From: Agrobacterium cucumeris
GTDB lineage: Bacteria > Pseudomonadota > Alphaproteobacteria > Rhizobiales > Rhizobiaceae
Reading direction: 5' to 3'
DNA: 64,000 bases
Assembly (NCBI RefSeq): GCF_030036535.1
Contig: NZ_CP080388.1
Span: 620,001-684,000 of the forward strand
Under the pieces are notes generated by a model. The model saw only the letters and a program-made list of their open reading frames with translations, did not search any database and had not been told where the DNA came from. Position numbers and translations under genes: made by a program. Below are positions 1-9,547 of this stretch, in pieces (position 1 is the stretch's first letter; each line of letters starts with the position of its first letter).

Positions 1-1
1 G

Positions 2-967
2 CCGCAGCGCGACCAGTTCATCTCCATCGAACAGGGTTATCACGGTTCCACCACGGCCGGTTCGGGCCTCACCGCCCTGCCCGCCTTCCATGCCGGTTTT
101 GGCGTGCCTTACGACTGGCAGCATAAAATCCCGTCGCATTATGCCTACCGTAACCCGGTTGGAAACGACCCGGCCGCCATCATCGCCTCCTCGCTGCAAA
201 TCCTGAAAGACAAGATCGAAGCCATAGGCCCGGACCGGGTCGCGGCGTTTTATGCCGAACCGATCCAGGGCTCGGGCGGCGTTCTCGTGCCGCCGCCGGG
301 CTGGATCAAGGCGATGCGCGACCTCTGCCGCTCCTATGGCATCCTTTTCGTCGCCGACGAAGTAATTACCGGCTTTGGCCGCACCGGCCCGCTATTTGCC
401 TGCGCCGACGAGGACATCGTGCCGGACTTCATCACCGCCGCAAAGGGCCTGACGTCAGGCTATGTGCCGATGGGCGCCGTCTTCATGGCCGATCATGTTT
501 ATGATACAATTGCCGACTTCGCAGGCGAAGCGGCCGTGGGGCATGGATACACCTATTCCGCCCACCCCGTCAGTGCCGCCGTTGGTCTGGAAGTGCTGAA
601 GCTTTACGAAGGCGGACTGCTGGAGAATGGCCGCCGCGCCGGTCATCGACTGATGGCAGGACTGGAGGGCTTGAGAAGCCACCCGCTGGTGGGCGATGTC
701 CGCGGCCGCGGCATGCTTGCGGCGATCGAGCTTGTGACCGACAAGGAAAAGAAAACGCCGCTTCCGGCAGCCGCCACGCCGGCCCGCAAGGTCTTCGACC
801 GCGCATGGGAAAACGGCCTCATCGTCAGGGCCTTTGCGAATGGCATCCTCGGTTATGCACCGCCGCTCTGCTGCACCGATGGCGAAATCGACGCCATCAT
901 CGAGCGGACGCTGAAAACCCTCGACCAGACGCTAGAGGACCCGGCCGTGCGGGCGGCAATGGCCTGA
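2..967 (+). CDS. Class III (omega/GABA-type) aminotransferase, 3' part
   Basis: PLP-dependent class III aminotransferase that moves an amino group between an amine or omega-amino acid and a keto acid, in the cytoplasm. The gene is open from the first bases of the window, so its start lies upstream. Visible family signatures are the cofactor-binding Asp in VADEVITGFGRTG (near base 350) and the Schiff-base Lys in AAKGLTSGYVPMG (near base 440). The C-terminal small domain is complete. It precedes a HAD hydrolase and a peptide/amine-type ABC importer on the same strand, so a role in catabolism of an imported amine is likely. The exact substrate cannot be told from sequence. Confidence 0.9.
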   Translation, partial: PQRDQFISIEQGYHGSTTAGSGLTALPAFHAGFGVPYDWQHKIPSHYAYRNPVGNDPAAIIASSLQILKDKIEAIGPDRVAAFYAEPIQGSGGVLVPPPGWIKAMRDLCRSYGILFVADEVITGFGRTGPLFACADEDIVPDFITAAKGLTSGYVPMGAVFMADHVYDTIADFAGEAAVGHGYTYSAHPVSAAVGLEVLKLYEGGLLENGRRAGHRLMAGLEGLRSHPLVGDVRGRGMLAAIELVTDKEKKTPLPAAATPARKVFDRAWENGLIVRAFANGILGYAPPLCCTDGEIDAIIERTLKTLDQTLEDPAVRAAMA

Positions 968-1223
968 GGCGTAACCCGGCTGTATCGCGACACCTTCTCT
1001 AAATGTCGCAACACACCGCATATTCGCAATATTCTGCCGAAGAGCCGATCCATTTCGGCGAATCCGGCGTGCTGGAAGTGCCAAACTATCCTTAGAAAAA
1101 GCACAAAGCGCCATGAAAACCGGCGTTTTCAAAAATAGGAACGGGACAAGGATCTCGTCCGGGAACAAAATAAAATGCCGCAACCTCCCCCAAGAGGACG
1201 AGGCGGCAGAGCGGAGACCGACA

Positions 1224-1937
1224 TTGCCCAAAAAATTGAGCGACTTCAAATATATGAGCTTCGATGTGGTGGGAACTCTCATCGATTTCGAAGGGGGTCT
1301 GAAATCGACCCTGACGCAGATCGGTGCTGAGAATGGCGTCGAAGTCGATGGTGAAAAGGCGCTCGGCCTTTACCGCGCGGCCCGTTATTCAGACGCGACA
1401 AACCTGTTTCCGGACGATCTCGTCCGCGTATATCTCATCATCGCTCCGCAACTTGGCTTGCCGGCAGAACGTGCTCTTGGCGAACGCCTGCGCGACGCCG
1501 CCAAGAACTGGAAGGGGTTCGAAGACAGCCGTGCCGCGATGGCGCAGCTTGCAAAGACACACCGCCTCATCGCTATGACAAACGCCCAGCGCTGGGCCTT
1601 CGAACATTTCTCGAAAGAACTCGGCAATCCCTTCCATGCCGCTTTCACGGCGGATGATACCCGCACCGAAAAGCCGGACCCGGCCTTTTTCGAGAAGGTC
1701 TTCGCGTTTGTTGAGAGCGAGGGCGCCTCGAAGGACGACATCCTGCATGTCGCGCAAAGCCAGTACCACGATATCGGCATTTCCCGGAAGCTGGGCATGA
1801 CCAATTGCTGGATTGAGCGCCGCCATGACCAGAAGGGATATGGCGGTACGATCGAGCCGGAAAACTTTACCGAGCCGGATTATCACTTCACCTCGATGGC
1901 CGGCCTTGCCGAAGCCGCGAGGCAGGCGGGCGGCTGA
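1224..1937 (+). CDS. HAD-superfamily hydrolase (haloacid dehalogenase-like)
   Basis: HAD hydrolase of 237 residues when started at the TTG at 1224, which has a GGAG ribosome site 7 bases upstream; a longer upstream start adds low-complexity residues unlike the family. Motif I is FDVVGTLID, motif II MTNAQ, motif III the Lys of TEKPDPAFF, and motif IV the Asp of QYHDIGISRKLG. The second Asp of the usual phosphatase motif I (DxD) is Val here. In this superfamily that is typical of dehalogenase/phosphonatase-like members rather than phosphomonoesterases, so C-halogen or C-P type chemistry is possible. Substrate unknown. Probably in the same unit as the downstream importer. Confidence 0.8.
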   Translation: MPKKLSDFKYMSFDVVGTLIDFEGGLKSTLTQIGAENGVEVDGEKALGLYRAARYSDATNLFPDDLVRVYLIIAPQLGLPAERALGERLRDAAKNWKGFEDSRAAMAQLAKTHRLIAMTNAQRWAFEHFSKELGNPFHAAFTADDTRTEKPDPAFFEKVFAFVESEGASKDDILHVAQSQYHDIGISRKLGMTNCWIERRHDQKGYGGTIEPENFTEPDYHFTSMAGLAEAARQAGG

Positions 1938-2031
1938 ACCGCCCTCCACCAGGGCGTGGCGCGAACTGGGACGCGGACCGCCGGAATTTTCTGCAGACGC
2001 ATTTCAACAAATCATACAAAAGGGGAAGACC

Positions 2032-3642
2032 ATGAGTGACAGGATTACAAACTGGACCCGCTCCGACGATGCCGCCGTTGAACAGGCGATCCGTCGCGGC
2101 GCGACGCGGCGTGAGCTGCTTCACATGATGCTGGCCGGCGGCGTCGCCCTTTCTGCCGGCTCGGCCATTCTCGGCCGCGCCTCGCAGTCGCTCGCGGCCA
2201 CTCCGGTTTCCGGCGGCACGCTGAAGGCGGCCGGCTGGTCCTCCTCCACAGCCGATACGCTCGACCCCGCGAAAGCCTCGCTTTCCACGGACTACGTCCG
2301 TTGCTGCGCGCTTTATAACCGGCTGAGCTTCCTCGATGCTTCCGGCACGCCGCAGATGGAGCTGGCCGAATCCATCGAATCCAAGGACGCCAAGACCTGG
2401 ACGGTCAAACTGCGTTCCGGCGTCACCTTCCACGACGGCAAGGCGCTGACGGCCGATGACGTGGTCTATTCGCTGAAGCGCCATCTCGATCCGGCTGTCG
2501 GCTCCAAGGTCGCCAAGATCGCCGCCCAGATGACCGGCTTCAAGGCGCTCGACAAGAGCACGGTCGAGATCACGCTTGCCAGCGCCAATGCCGACCTGCC
2601 GACAATCCTTGCGATGCACCACTTCATGATCGTCGCCGACGGCGCGACCGACTTCTCCAAGGGCACCGGCACCGGCGCCTTCAAGCTTGAAACATTCGAG
2701 CCGGGTGTGCGCTCGATCATGTCCAAGAACAGTAATTACTGGAAATCCGGCGGCCCGCACGTCGACAGCTTCGAGTTCTTCGCGATCTCGGACGACAATG
2801 CACGCGTCAATGCGCTTCTCTCCGGCGACATCCAGCTCGCGGCCGCCATCAATCCGCGCGCGCTTCGCCTGCTCGACAAGCAGGAAGGTGTCGTCCTGTC
2901 GAAGGGAACTTCCGGCAACTACACCAATCTCAACATGCGCCTCGATCAGGCTCCGGGCAACAAGGCCGATTTCATTGCCGGCATGAAGTCGATCGTCAAC
3001 CGTGAGCAGATCGTCAAGGCGGCCTTGCGCGGTCTTGGCGAAGTCGGCAACGACCAGCCGGTTCCGCCCATGAGCCCCTATCATAATCCGGACCTGAAGC
3101 CGAAGGCCTTCGATCCCGAGAAGGCCAAGTTCCACTTCGAGAAAGCCGGCCTCCTCGGCCAGTCCATCCCGGTCATCACCTCGGATGCGGCAAATTCGGC
3201 CATCGACATGGCAATGATCATCCAGGCCTCCGCTGCCGAAATCGGCCTCAAGCTGGATGTGCAGCGTGTTCCCGCCGACGGCTACTGGAGCAATTACTGG
3301 CTGAAAGCGCCGATCCATTTCGGCAATATCAACCCGCGCCCGACACCGGACATCCTGTTCTCGCTGCTTTATGCGTCCGACGCTCCCTGGAACGAGAGCC
3401 AGTACAAGTCGGAGAAGTTCGACAAGCTGATGCTCGAGGCGCGCGGCCTGCTCGATATGGAGAAGCGCAAGCAGATCTACTTCGAGATGCAGACGATGAT
3501 CGCCGACGAAGCCGGCACCATCATTCCCGCCTATCTTACCAACGTGGACGCCATCAGTTCCAAGCTGAAGGGCCTGGAAGCCAATCCGCTCGGCGGCATG
3601 ATGGGTTACGCCTTTGCGGAATACGTCTGGCTAGAAGCCTGA
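2032..3642 (+). CDS. ABC transporter substrate-binding protein, family 5 (peptide/nickel/opine type)
   Basis: Periplasmic solute-binding protein of 536 residues. The ATG at 2032 follows AAAAGGGGAAG. Residues 21-60 form a twin-arginine type leader (RR at 26-27, then a hydrophobic stretch and an alanine-rich cleavage region). The mature part has the family-5 pattern, including VKLRSGVTFHDGKALTADDV. It is followed by two permeases and a double ATPase on the same strand, completing a DppABCDF-type importer. Neighbouring aminotransferase and FAD oxidoreductase genes suggest an amine, amino-acid derivative or opine-like ligand; this is inference. Confidence 0.92.
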   Translation: MSDRITNWTRSDDAAVEQAIRRGATRRELLHMMLAGGVALSAGSAILGRASQSLAATPVSGGTLKAAGWSSSTADTLDPAKASLSTDYVRCCALYNRLSFLDASGTPQMELAESIESKDAKTWTVKLRSGVTFHDGKALTADDVVYSLKRHLDPAVGSKVAKIAAQMTGFKALDKSTVEITLASANADLPTILAMHHFMIVADGATDFSKGTGTGAFKLETFEPGVRSIMSKNSNYWKSGGPHVDSFEFFAISDDNARVNALLSGDIQLAAAINPRALRLLDKQEGVVLSKGTSGNYTNLNMRLDQAPGNKADFIAGMKSIVNREQIVKAALRGLGEVGNDQPVPPMSPYHNPDLKPKAFDPEKAKFHFEKAGLLGQSIPVITSDAANSAIDMAMIIQASAAEIGLKLDVQRVPADGYWSNYWLKAPIHFGNINPRPTPDILFSLLYASDAPWNESQYKSEKFDKLMLEARGLLDMEKRKQIYFEMQTMIADEAGTIIPAYLTNVDAISSKLKGLEANPLGGMMGYAFAEYVWLEA

Positions 3643-3736
3643 TAGACCATGGAGCCGGGCGCAAACGCAGCGCCCGGCCAAGTTTTCCGCCGATGCGGAA
3701 AGCCTCCACAATCAGGCAGGTCGCAGGAGCATGTGA

Positions 3737-4687
3737 ATGAACAGCCGGATATTGTCCCTTGTCGCCCGGCGGCTGGTCGTCATGCTGACGACGCTGCTGA
3801 TCGTGTCATTTATCGTCTTTTCCGCCACCAGCCTGCTGCCCGGCGATACGGCGACGATCCTTCTCGGTCAGGCGGCAACGCCGGAGGCCGTGGCCGGCCT
3901 GCGCACCGCCATGCATCTCGATGATCCCGCCCTGCTGCGCTTCGTTCGCTGGCTTTTCGGCCTGCTGCATGGCGAACTCGGCACCTCCTATGCCAACAAC
4001 ATGGCGATTGCCGATCTCATCGGCCCGCGCTTCGTCAACTCCATGAAGCTGGCCGGCATCACCACGCTCATCGCCGTGCCACTGGCGCTCACACTCGGCA
4101 TCAGCTCCGCCATGCTGCGTGGAACGCTTTATGACCGCATCGTCACGGTGCTGACCATCGGCGTCATTTCCGTGCCGGAATTCATGATCGCCACGCTCGC
4201 CGTCCTGCTTTTCGCGGTTTATCTGAAATGGCTGCCGGCGCTGTCGCTGGTCAGCGAGGTTCACACGCTGTTTGATGTACTGCGCGTTTACGCCATGCCG
4301 GTCATCACGTTGACCTTCGTCGTCTCGGCCCAGATGATCCGCATGAGCCGCGCCGCGGTGATAGAGACGCTGGATACGCCCTATGTCGAAATGGCGCTGC
4401 TGAAGGGCGCGCCGCGCATGCGCATCGTGCTGCGTCACGCGCTTCCCAATGCACTCGGCCCCATCGTCAATGCAGTGGCGCTGTCGCTTTCGTACCTTGT
4501 CGGTGGCGTCATCATCGTCGAGACGATCTTCAACTATCCCGGTATCGCCAAGCTGATGGTCGATGGCGTGGCCACCCGCGATCTGCCTCTGATCCAGACC
4601 TGCGCGATGATCTTCTGCGTCGGTTATCTCCTGCTCATCACGACGGCTGACATCATCGCCATCATGTCCAATCCGAGGCTGCGCTGA
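3737..4687 (+). CDS. ABC transporter permease (DppB-like)
   Basis: Inner-membrane permease of 316 residues with an N-terminal helix (about 10-32) and several further membrane segments. A cytoplasmic coupling (EAA-type) loop lies near residues 217-237 (EMALLKGAPRMRIVLRHALP), where the ATPase docks. Pairs with the next gene as the DppB/DppC heterodimer. Its stop overlaps the next start by one base (TGATG), indicating translational coupling. Confidence 0.93.
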   Translation: MNSRILSLVARRLVVMLTTLLIVSFIVFSATSLLPGDTATILLGQAATPEAVAGLRTAMHLDDPALLRFVRWLFGLLHGELGTSYANNMAIADLIGPRFVNSMKLAGITTLIAVPLALTLGISSAMLRGTLYDRIVTVLTIGVISVPEFMIATLAVLLFAVYLKWLPALSLVSEVHTLFDVLRVYAMPVITLTFVVSAQMIRMSRAAVIETLDTPYVEMALLKGAPRMRIVLRHALPNALGPIVNAVALSLSYLVGGVIIVETIFNYPGIAKLMVDGVATRDLPLIQTCAMIFCVGYLLLITTADIIAIMSNPRLR

Positions 4688-5538
4688 TGGCCGATCATAT
4701 CAAGACATATCAGGGGACCGCGCGTTTGGGTTACAAGATCAACGCAGTCGGCGTTTTCGGCTTTCTCGTCATTTTCCTCTGGGCCATGGTTGCGATCTTC
4801 GCGCCCTATCTCATTCCCCATCCGGTGGGTGAAATCGTCGATCTCGATTATTTCGGGCCGATGACGTCAGATCTCTGGCTCGGTTCCGATTATCTCGGTC
4901 GCGACGTATTCTCCCGTATCCTCATGGGCGCGCGTTTCACGGTCGGCATTTCGCTGGCGGCCGTCACCATTGCCTGCACCTGCGGCGTCGTGCTCGGCAT
5001 GTGCGCCGCCGTCATCGGCGGCTGGTTCGATGCAGCACTCAGCCGTTTCCTCGACGCGGTGAATTCCATTCCGAGCAAGCTGTTCGGCCTCGTGGTCGTG
5101 GCGGCCGTCGGCTCGTCCATTCCGGTGCTCATCGTCACGCTGTCGGTCATCTATACGCCCGGCGCCTATCGCTTCGCGCGGGCGCTGGCCGTCAATGTCA
5201 ACACCATGGATTTCGTCACCGTCGCGCGGGTGCGCGGCGAAAGCCTGCTTTATCTCATCAGTTCCGAAATCCTGCCCAACATCATCCGGCCCGTACTTGC
5301 CGATCTCGGCGTGCGTTTCGTCTTCATCGTGCTGCTTCTGTCCGGCCTGTCCTTCCTCGGTCTCGGCCTGCAGCCGCCAAACGCCGACTGGGGCGCGCTG
5401 GTGCGTGAAAACATCGGCGGCCTGCCCTTTGCCGCACCGGCCGTCATCTTCCCGTCGCTGGCGATTGCCAGCCTGACGATCAGCGTCAACCTGCTGATCG
5501 ACAATCTGCCGCAGAAAATCCGCGACAGGAGCGAATAA
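4687..5538 (+). CDS. ABC transporter permease (DppC-like)
   Basis: Second permease of the importer, 283 residues. It has the DppC-type N-terminal segment, a first membrane helix near residues 18-40, the LGSDYLGRDVFSRI signature of the family, and a coupling loop around RVRGESLLYLISSEILPN. Start and stop both overlap neighbours by one base (TGATG and TAATG), so the permeases and ATPase are translated as a coupled unit. Confidence 0.93.
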   Translation: MADHIKTYQGTARLGYKINAVGVFGFLVIFLWAMVAIFAPYLIPHPVGEIVDLDYFGPMTSDLWLGSDYLGRDVFSRILMGARFTVGISLAAVTIACTCGVVLGMCAAVIGGWFDAALSRFLDAVNSIPSKLFGLVVVAAVGSSIPVLIVTLSVIYTPGAYRFARALAVNVNTMDFVTVARVRGESLLYLISSEILPNIIRPVLADLGVRFVFIVLLLSGLSFLGLGLQPPNADWGALVRENIGGLPFAAPAVIFPSLAIASLTISVNLLIDNLPQKIRDRSE

Positions 5539-7193
5539 TGAGCAATCTCGTTGAAATCCGTGGACTGAAGGTCGAGGCCACCACCGATTCCGGCCGCCGC
5601 ATCGATATCATCAAGGGTATCGACATCGATATCGCCGAGGGCGAAATCGTCGCGCTGATCGGCGAAAGCGGTTCCGGCAAGACTACCATCGCGCTGACCC
5701 TGATGGGGTACGCGCGGCCGGGATGCCGCATTTCCGGTGGCAGCGTCACGGTGGCAGGCCGGGACATGGTGCAGCTTTCCGAAGCCGAGCGCGCCAGGGT
5801 GCGCGGCACGAAAATATCCTATGTGCCCCAGAGTGCGGCCGCCGCATTCAACCCGGCGCAGAAAATCATCGATCAGGTCATCGAAGTCACCCGCATACAC
5901 CACCTTATGCCGCCTCAGGAGGCGCGTAAAAAAGCGGTCGAGCTTTTCAAGGCATTGTCACTGCCCAATCCGGAAACCATCGGCGAGCGTTACCCGCATC
6001 AGGTGTCCGGTGGCCAGCTGCAGCGCCTCTCGGCCGCCATGGCGCTGATCGGCAATCCTCAACTGGTGATTTTCGACGAACCGACGACCGCACTTGATGT
6101 GACGACCCAGATCGAGGTTCTGCGTGCCTTCAAATCGGCGATGCGCAAGGGCGGCATTGGCGGCGTCTATGTTTCGCACGACCTTGCCGTCGTCGCCCAG
6201 ATTGCCGACCGGATTGTGGTGCTGAAAGGCGGCGAGGTTCAGGAAACCGGCACGACCAAGGATATTCTGGAGAACGCCCAACACCCCTATACCCGCGAAT
6301 TGTTGACCGCCTTTAACGACAAGGTGCGCGTCGTGACACCGCCCAAACAAAGTGAGGCGACACCGCTCCTCGATATCGACCAGCTGATCGCCGGTTATGG
6401 CACGAAAGGCGATGACCGCATGCCGCTGGTGCGTGCGGTGGATTCCGTCAGCCTTGCGGTCTATCCCGGCCGCAATCTTGGCATCATCGGCGAATCCGGC
6501 TGCGGAAAATCGACACTGGCGCGTGCCATTGCCGGCATCCTGCCGGCCGCAAGCGGCCACGTCGTCTTCGAGGGCCATGAACTCAACGCCGATGCCCGGC
6601 GTCGAACCAGCGACCAGCTTCGCCGCATGCAGATCGTGTTCCAATATGCCGATACCGCGCTCAATCCGGCAAAACCCATCGAAGATATTCTCGGCCGGCC
6701 GCTGACTTTTTATCACGGCATGAAAGGCAAGGCCCGCGATGCGCGGATCGATGAGCTGCTCGATATGGTGAAGCTGCCGCGCTCGGTCCGTCACCGCCAT
6801 CCCTCCGGCCTTTCCGGCGGGCAGAAGCAGCGTGTCAATTTCGCCCGTGCGCTTGCGGCCGAACCATCGCTCATCATCTGCGATGAAATCACCTCGGCGC
6901 TGGATACGGTCGTCGCAGCCGCGATCATTGATCTGCTCGGAGAATTGCAGCGGGAACTGAACCTCTCCTACATCTTCATCAGCCACGATCTTTCGGTGGT
7001 TGAGACAATCTGCGACGAAATCGTCGTTATGTATGGCGGCCAGAAAGTGGAGCATCTGGAAACGGAGGCGATCAAATCGCCCACCCATCCCTATTCGAAG
7101 CTGCTGTTTTCCTCGGTGCCGAAACTCGATCCGACATGGCTCGACAATCTTGAGCAGGATGCGGAGCTGGTGCGGGCGTTTTCCAAACGGTGA
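5538..7193 (+). CDS. Double ABC ATPase (fused DppD-DppF type)
   Basis: Cytoplasmic ATPase of 551 residues with two complete nucleotide-binding domains in one chain. Domain 1 has Walker A GESGSGKTT (42-50), signature VSGGQLQR and Walker B LVIFDEP. Domain 2 has Walker A GESGCGKST (318-326), signature LSGGQKQR and Walker B LIICDEI, with Ile in place of the common Pro after the catalytic Glu. It replaces the separate DppD and DppF proteins and energises the two permeases upstream. Last gene of the operon; followed by a palindromic repeat region. Confidence 0.93.
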   Translation: MSNLVEIRGLKVEATTDSGRRIDIIKGIDIDIAEGEIVALIGESGSGKTTIALTLMGYARPGCRISGGSVTVAGRDMVQLSEAERARVRGTKISYVPQSAAAAFNPAQKIIDQVIEVTRIHHLMPPQEARKKAVELFKALSLPNPETIGERYPHQVSGGQLQRLSAAMALIGNPQLVIFDEPTTALDVTTQIEVLRAFKSAMRKGGIGGVYVSHDLAVVAQIADRIVVLKGGEVQETGTTKDILENAQHPYTRELLTAFNDKVRVVTPPKQSEATPLLDIDQLIAGYGTKGDDRMPLVRAVDSVSLAVYPGRNLGIIGESGCGKSTLARAIAGILPAASGHVVFEGHELNADARRRTSDQLRRMQIVFQYADTALNPAKPIEDILGRPLTFYHGMKGKARDARIDELLDMVKLPRSVRHRHPSGLSGGQKQRVNFARALAAEPSLIICDEITSALDTVVAAAIIDLLGELQRELNLSYIFISHDLSVVETICDEIVVMYGGQKVEHLETEAIKSPTHPYSKLLFSSVPKLDPTWLDNLEQDAELVRAFSKR

Positions 7194-7260
7194 GCCGCTG
7201 GAAAACAGTAAGGCGTTGCAAAAACCTGGGTGAGTGCCAAAGAGGATTGAGAAGCTGTCC

Positions 7261-7380
7261 TCCGTCATGCCGGACTTGATCCGGCATCCAGCCACGGCGC
7301 GTCTGCGCCGTGAGGAAATGAGTCTTTCGCAATCAAGGACTTGATCGCGCTGGACCCCGGATCAAGTCCGGGGTGACGGA
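7261..7380. repeat. Composite palindromic intergenic repeat
   Basis: The gap between the ATPase gene and the convergent Lrp gene holds three perfect hairpins: 7267-7287 (8-bp arms, 5-base loop), 7293-7312 (8-bp arms, 4-base loop) and 7354-7374 (8-bp arms, 5-base loop). The outer two are also inverted relative to each other (7261-7291 against 7350-7380), so the whole block can fold as a cruciform. Differences between the two arms are compensated within each hairpin. It looks like a mobile intergenic palindromic element and may also end transcription from both sides. The rest of 7194-7444 shows no gene. Confidence 0.7.
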
Positions 7381-7444
7381 GTGTAAGTGCAACGCCCTGT
7401 CAAGCCCATCGGTTCTGCGGACGTCTGATGCACTCCCTCTCACC

Positions 7445-7921
7445 TCAAAGCGGAAACAGGCTGGTCAGCGGCATGTGCGATTTGGTGATCGGCGATTTCA
7501 GCACCACGAAGCTGAAATATTTGTCGATGCCGACATCCATATCCGTCAGCCGCTCCATGATCGACTGATATTCTACGATGCCTGATGTGACGAATTTCAG
7601 CAGGTAGTCGTAACCGCCGGAAACGAGGTGGCATTCCACCACCTGGTCGATCTTCTCGACGACACCGAGGAAGCGGGCGAAATCGATCTGCCGGTGGTTC
7701 TTGAGCGTGATTTCGGTAAAGACAGTCAGTGTCTGGCCGAGCTTGTTGATGTTGATCTGCGCCGAATAACCTTCAATGTAACCTTCGGACTGAAGTTTCT
7801 TGACCCGCATCAGGCAGGGGCTGGGCGAAAGATTGACAAGCTCCGCCAGTTCCACATTGGTGATGCGACCGTTTTTCTGCAGTTCGTAGAGGATCTTGAT
7901 ATCGATCCGGTCAAGTTTCAT
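7445..7921 (-). CDS. Lrp/AsnC-family transcriptional regulator
   Basis: 158-residue regulator. The N-terminal helix-turn-helix (about residues 4-50, LDRIDIKILYELQKNGRI and NVELAELVNLSPSPCLMRVK) binds DNA; the C-terminal RAM domain (about 68-145) binds amino-acid effectors. ATG at 7921; a GTG one codon earlier is possible. It is divergent from the FAD oxidoreductase at 8154, the usual arrangement for an Lrp protein controlling an amino-acid oxidase/dehydrogenase gene, and may also affect the importer operon upstream. The 230-base divergent gap should carry its operator. Confidence 0.9.
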   Translation of the reverse strand: MKLDRIDIKILYELQKNGRITNVELAELVNLSPSPCLMRVKKLQSEGYIEGYSAQININKLGQTLTVFTEITLKNHRQIDFARFLGVVEKIDQVVECHLVSGGYDYLLKFVTSGIVEYQSIMERLTDMDVGIDKYFSFVVLKSPITKSHMPLTSLFPL

Positions 7922-8153
7922 CACGTGCGGAACCCCTTTTTTGTTTTTTCGAGTGCGCGGCATAAAATTCTGACGCTGCAGTGGAAATCTTATCACATGC
8001 ACGTGCCCTGTCGATGTAAGCATGTTTTTTTGATGCAGCATAAAGAGTTGCAGACATGGCCATGAACAGCAGGAGATTCCGGCAAACCACTCAGTCTGGC
8101 AGCGTTTACACGCCAGCCAAGGTAAATTAGGACGAATATAAGGAGTCCGACCC

Positions 8154-9479
8154 ATGCCCGCCCCGCTGCAACAGATCACGACATCGCCGGAGCTGCCGAA
8201 AACAGCGGACGCCGTCATTATCGGCGGTGGCATCGTTGGGGTGTTCGCGGCCTATTACCTCGCCCGGCGCGGCCTGAAAGTGGCTCTGGTGGAAAAAGGC
8301 CTTGTTGGCGCGGAGCAATCCAGCCGCAACTGGGGCTGGTGCCGGCAGCAGAACCGCGATGCGCGTGAATTGCCGATTTCGACCCAGAGCCTTGCATTGT
8401 GGGAGCAATTTGCCAGTGAAAGCGGCGAAGACACCGGCTTTCGCCGTTGCGGATTGTTTTACCTCAGCGACAACGAGGCGGAACTTGCCGGCTGGGCGCG
8501 CTGGCGCGACTTTGCCATCACCGCCGGTGTGACGACGCATATGCTGAGCGCCGATGAGGCAAGTGAGCGCGGCCACGCCACCGGCAAACGCTGGAAGGGC
8601 GGCGTCTTCTCACCCACCGACGGCACGGCCGATCCTTCCATGGCGGCACCCGCCGTGGCGCGCGCCATCATCAAACTCGGCGGCACGGTGCATCAGAATT
8701 GCGCTGCGCGCGGGCTTGAGACCGAGGGCGGCCGGGTCAGCGCCGTCGTCACCGAAAAAGGCACGATCCGTACCAAAACCGCCATCATGTCCGGCGGGGC
8801 CTGGGCGTCTTCCTTCTGCCGCCAGCTGGGCATTCGTTTCCCGCAGGCCTCCGTCCGCTCCTCCATCCTGTCGGTCACGCCAGGTGCGGAAGGCCTGCCG
8901 GATGCGCTGCACACCGCCGTCGTCTCGGCAACGAAGCGAAGCGACGGCGGTTATACCCTCGCCATCAGCGGCCTTGGCCGTATCGACCCGACTGCGCAGC
9001 AGATGCGGTTCGCGCGTGAATTCGTGCCGATGTTCCTCAAGCGCTGGCGCAGCCTGCGGGCGGGTGGGCTGGAAGGCATTCGCGGCGGCCACGAGACGTT
9101 GAAGCGCTGGCGGCTGGATGCGCCGACGCCGATGGAGCGGGTTCGCATTCTCGATCCAAAACCCAATGCCGCCGCCATCCGCGAGACCCATAAACGGGCG
9201 CTGGACCTTCTGCCCGCGCTTCGCAACACCCAGATTTCCGCGGCCTGGGCCGGTTTCATCGACAGTACGCCGGATGGCGTTCCGGCCATTGGCGAAACCA
9301 GCGAATTACCCGGTTTCATCCTCGCCGCCGGCTTCAGCGGCCATGGTTTCGGCATCGGACCGGGGGCCGGTCATCTGATCGCCGATATCGTCACGGGTTC
9401 CAACCCGATCGTCGATCCCATTCCTTATCACCCCAGCCGTTTCCTTGGTTCGTCATGGGGCAAGGTTGCGGATTTCTGA
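8154..9479 (+). CDS. FAD-dependent oxidoreductase (DAO family)
   Basis: 441-residue member of the D-amino-acid oxidase/glycine oxidase/DadA family, which oxidises the C-N bond of amines or amino acids with FAD. The N-terminal dinucleotide fold is VIIGGGIVGVFAAYYLARRG at about residues 22-41. The C-terminal FAD-binding end includes GFILAAGFSGHGFGIGPGAG. The ATG at 8154 has AAGGAG upstream. It faces the Lrp-type regulator and probably acts on an imported amine together with the aminotransferase upstream. Substrate not determined. Confidence 0.88.
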   Translation: MPAPLQQITTSPELPKTADAVIIGGGIVGVFAAYYLARRGLKVALVEKGLVGAEQSSRNWGWCRQQNRDARELPISTQSLALWEQFASESGEDTGFRRCGLFYLSDNEAELAGWARWRDFAITAGVTTHMLSADEASERGHATGKRWKGGVFSPTDGTADPSMAAPAVARAIIKLGGTVHQNCAARGLETEGGRVSAVVTEKGTIRTKTAIMSGGAWASSFCRQLGIRFPQASVRSSILSVTPGAEGLPDALHTAVVSATKRSDGGYTLAISGLGRIDPTAQQMRFAREFVPMFLKRWRSLRAGGLEGIRGGHETLKRWRLDAPTPMERVRILDPKPNAAAIRETHKRALDLLPALRNTQISAAWAGFIDSTPDGVPAIGETSELPGFILAAGFSGHGFGIGPGAGHLIADIVTGSNPIVDPIPYHPSRFLGSSWGKVADF

Positions 9480-9495
9480 AGCCATAGAGCAAAAC

Positions 9496-9523
9496 AATAT
9501 CCGCAGGCGAACCTGCGGATATT
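9496..9523. terminator. Hairpin terminator between convergent genes
   Basis: Perfect 12-bp inverted repeat (AATATCCGCAGG and its complement) with a CGAA loop, sitting in the 68-base gap between the converging oxidoreductase and binding-protein genes. A T-rich stretch follows at 9536-9540. Probably a bidirectional transcription stop. Confidence 0.75.
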
Positions 9524-9547
9524 GCCGTCCGCCGCATTTTTGACCGG

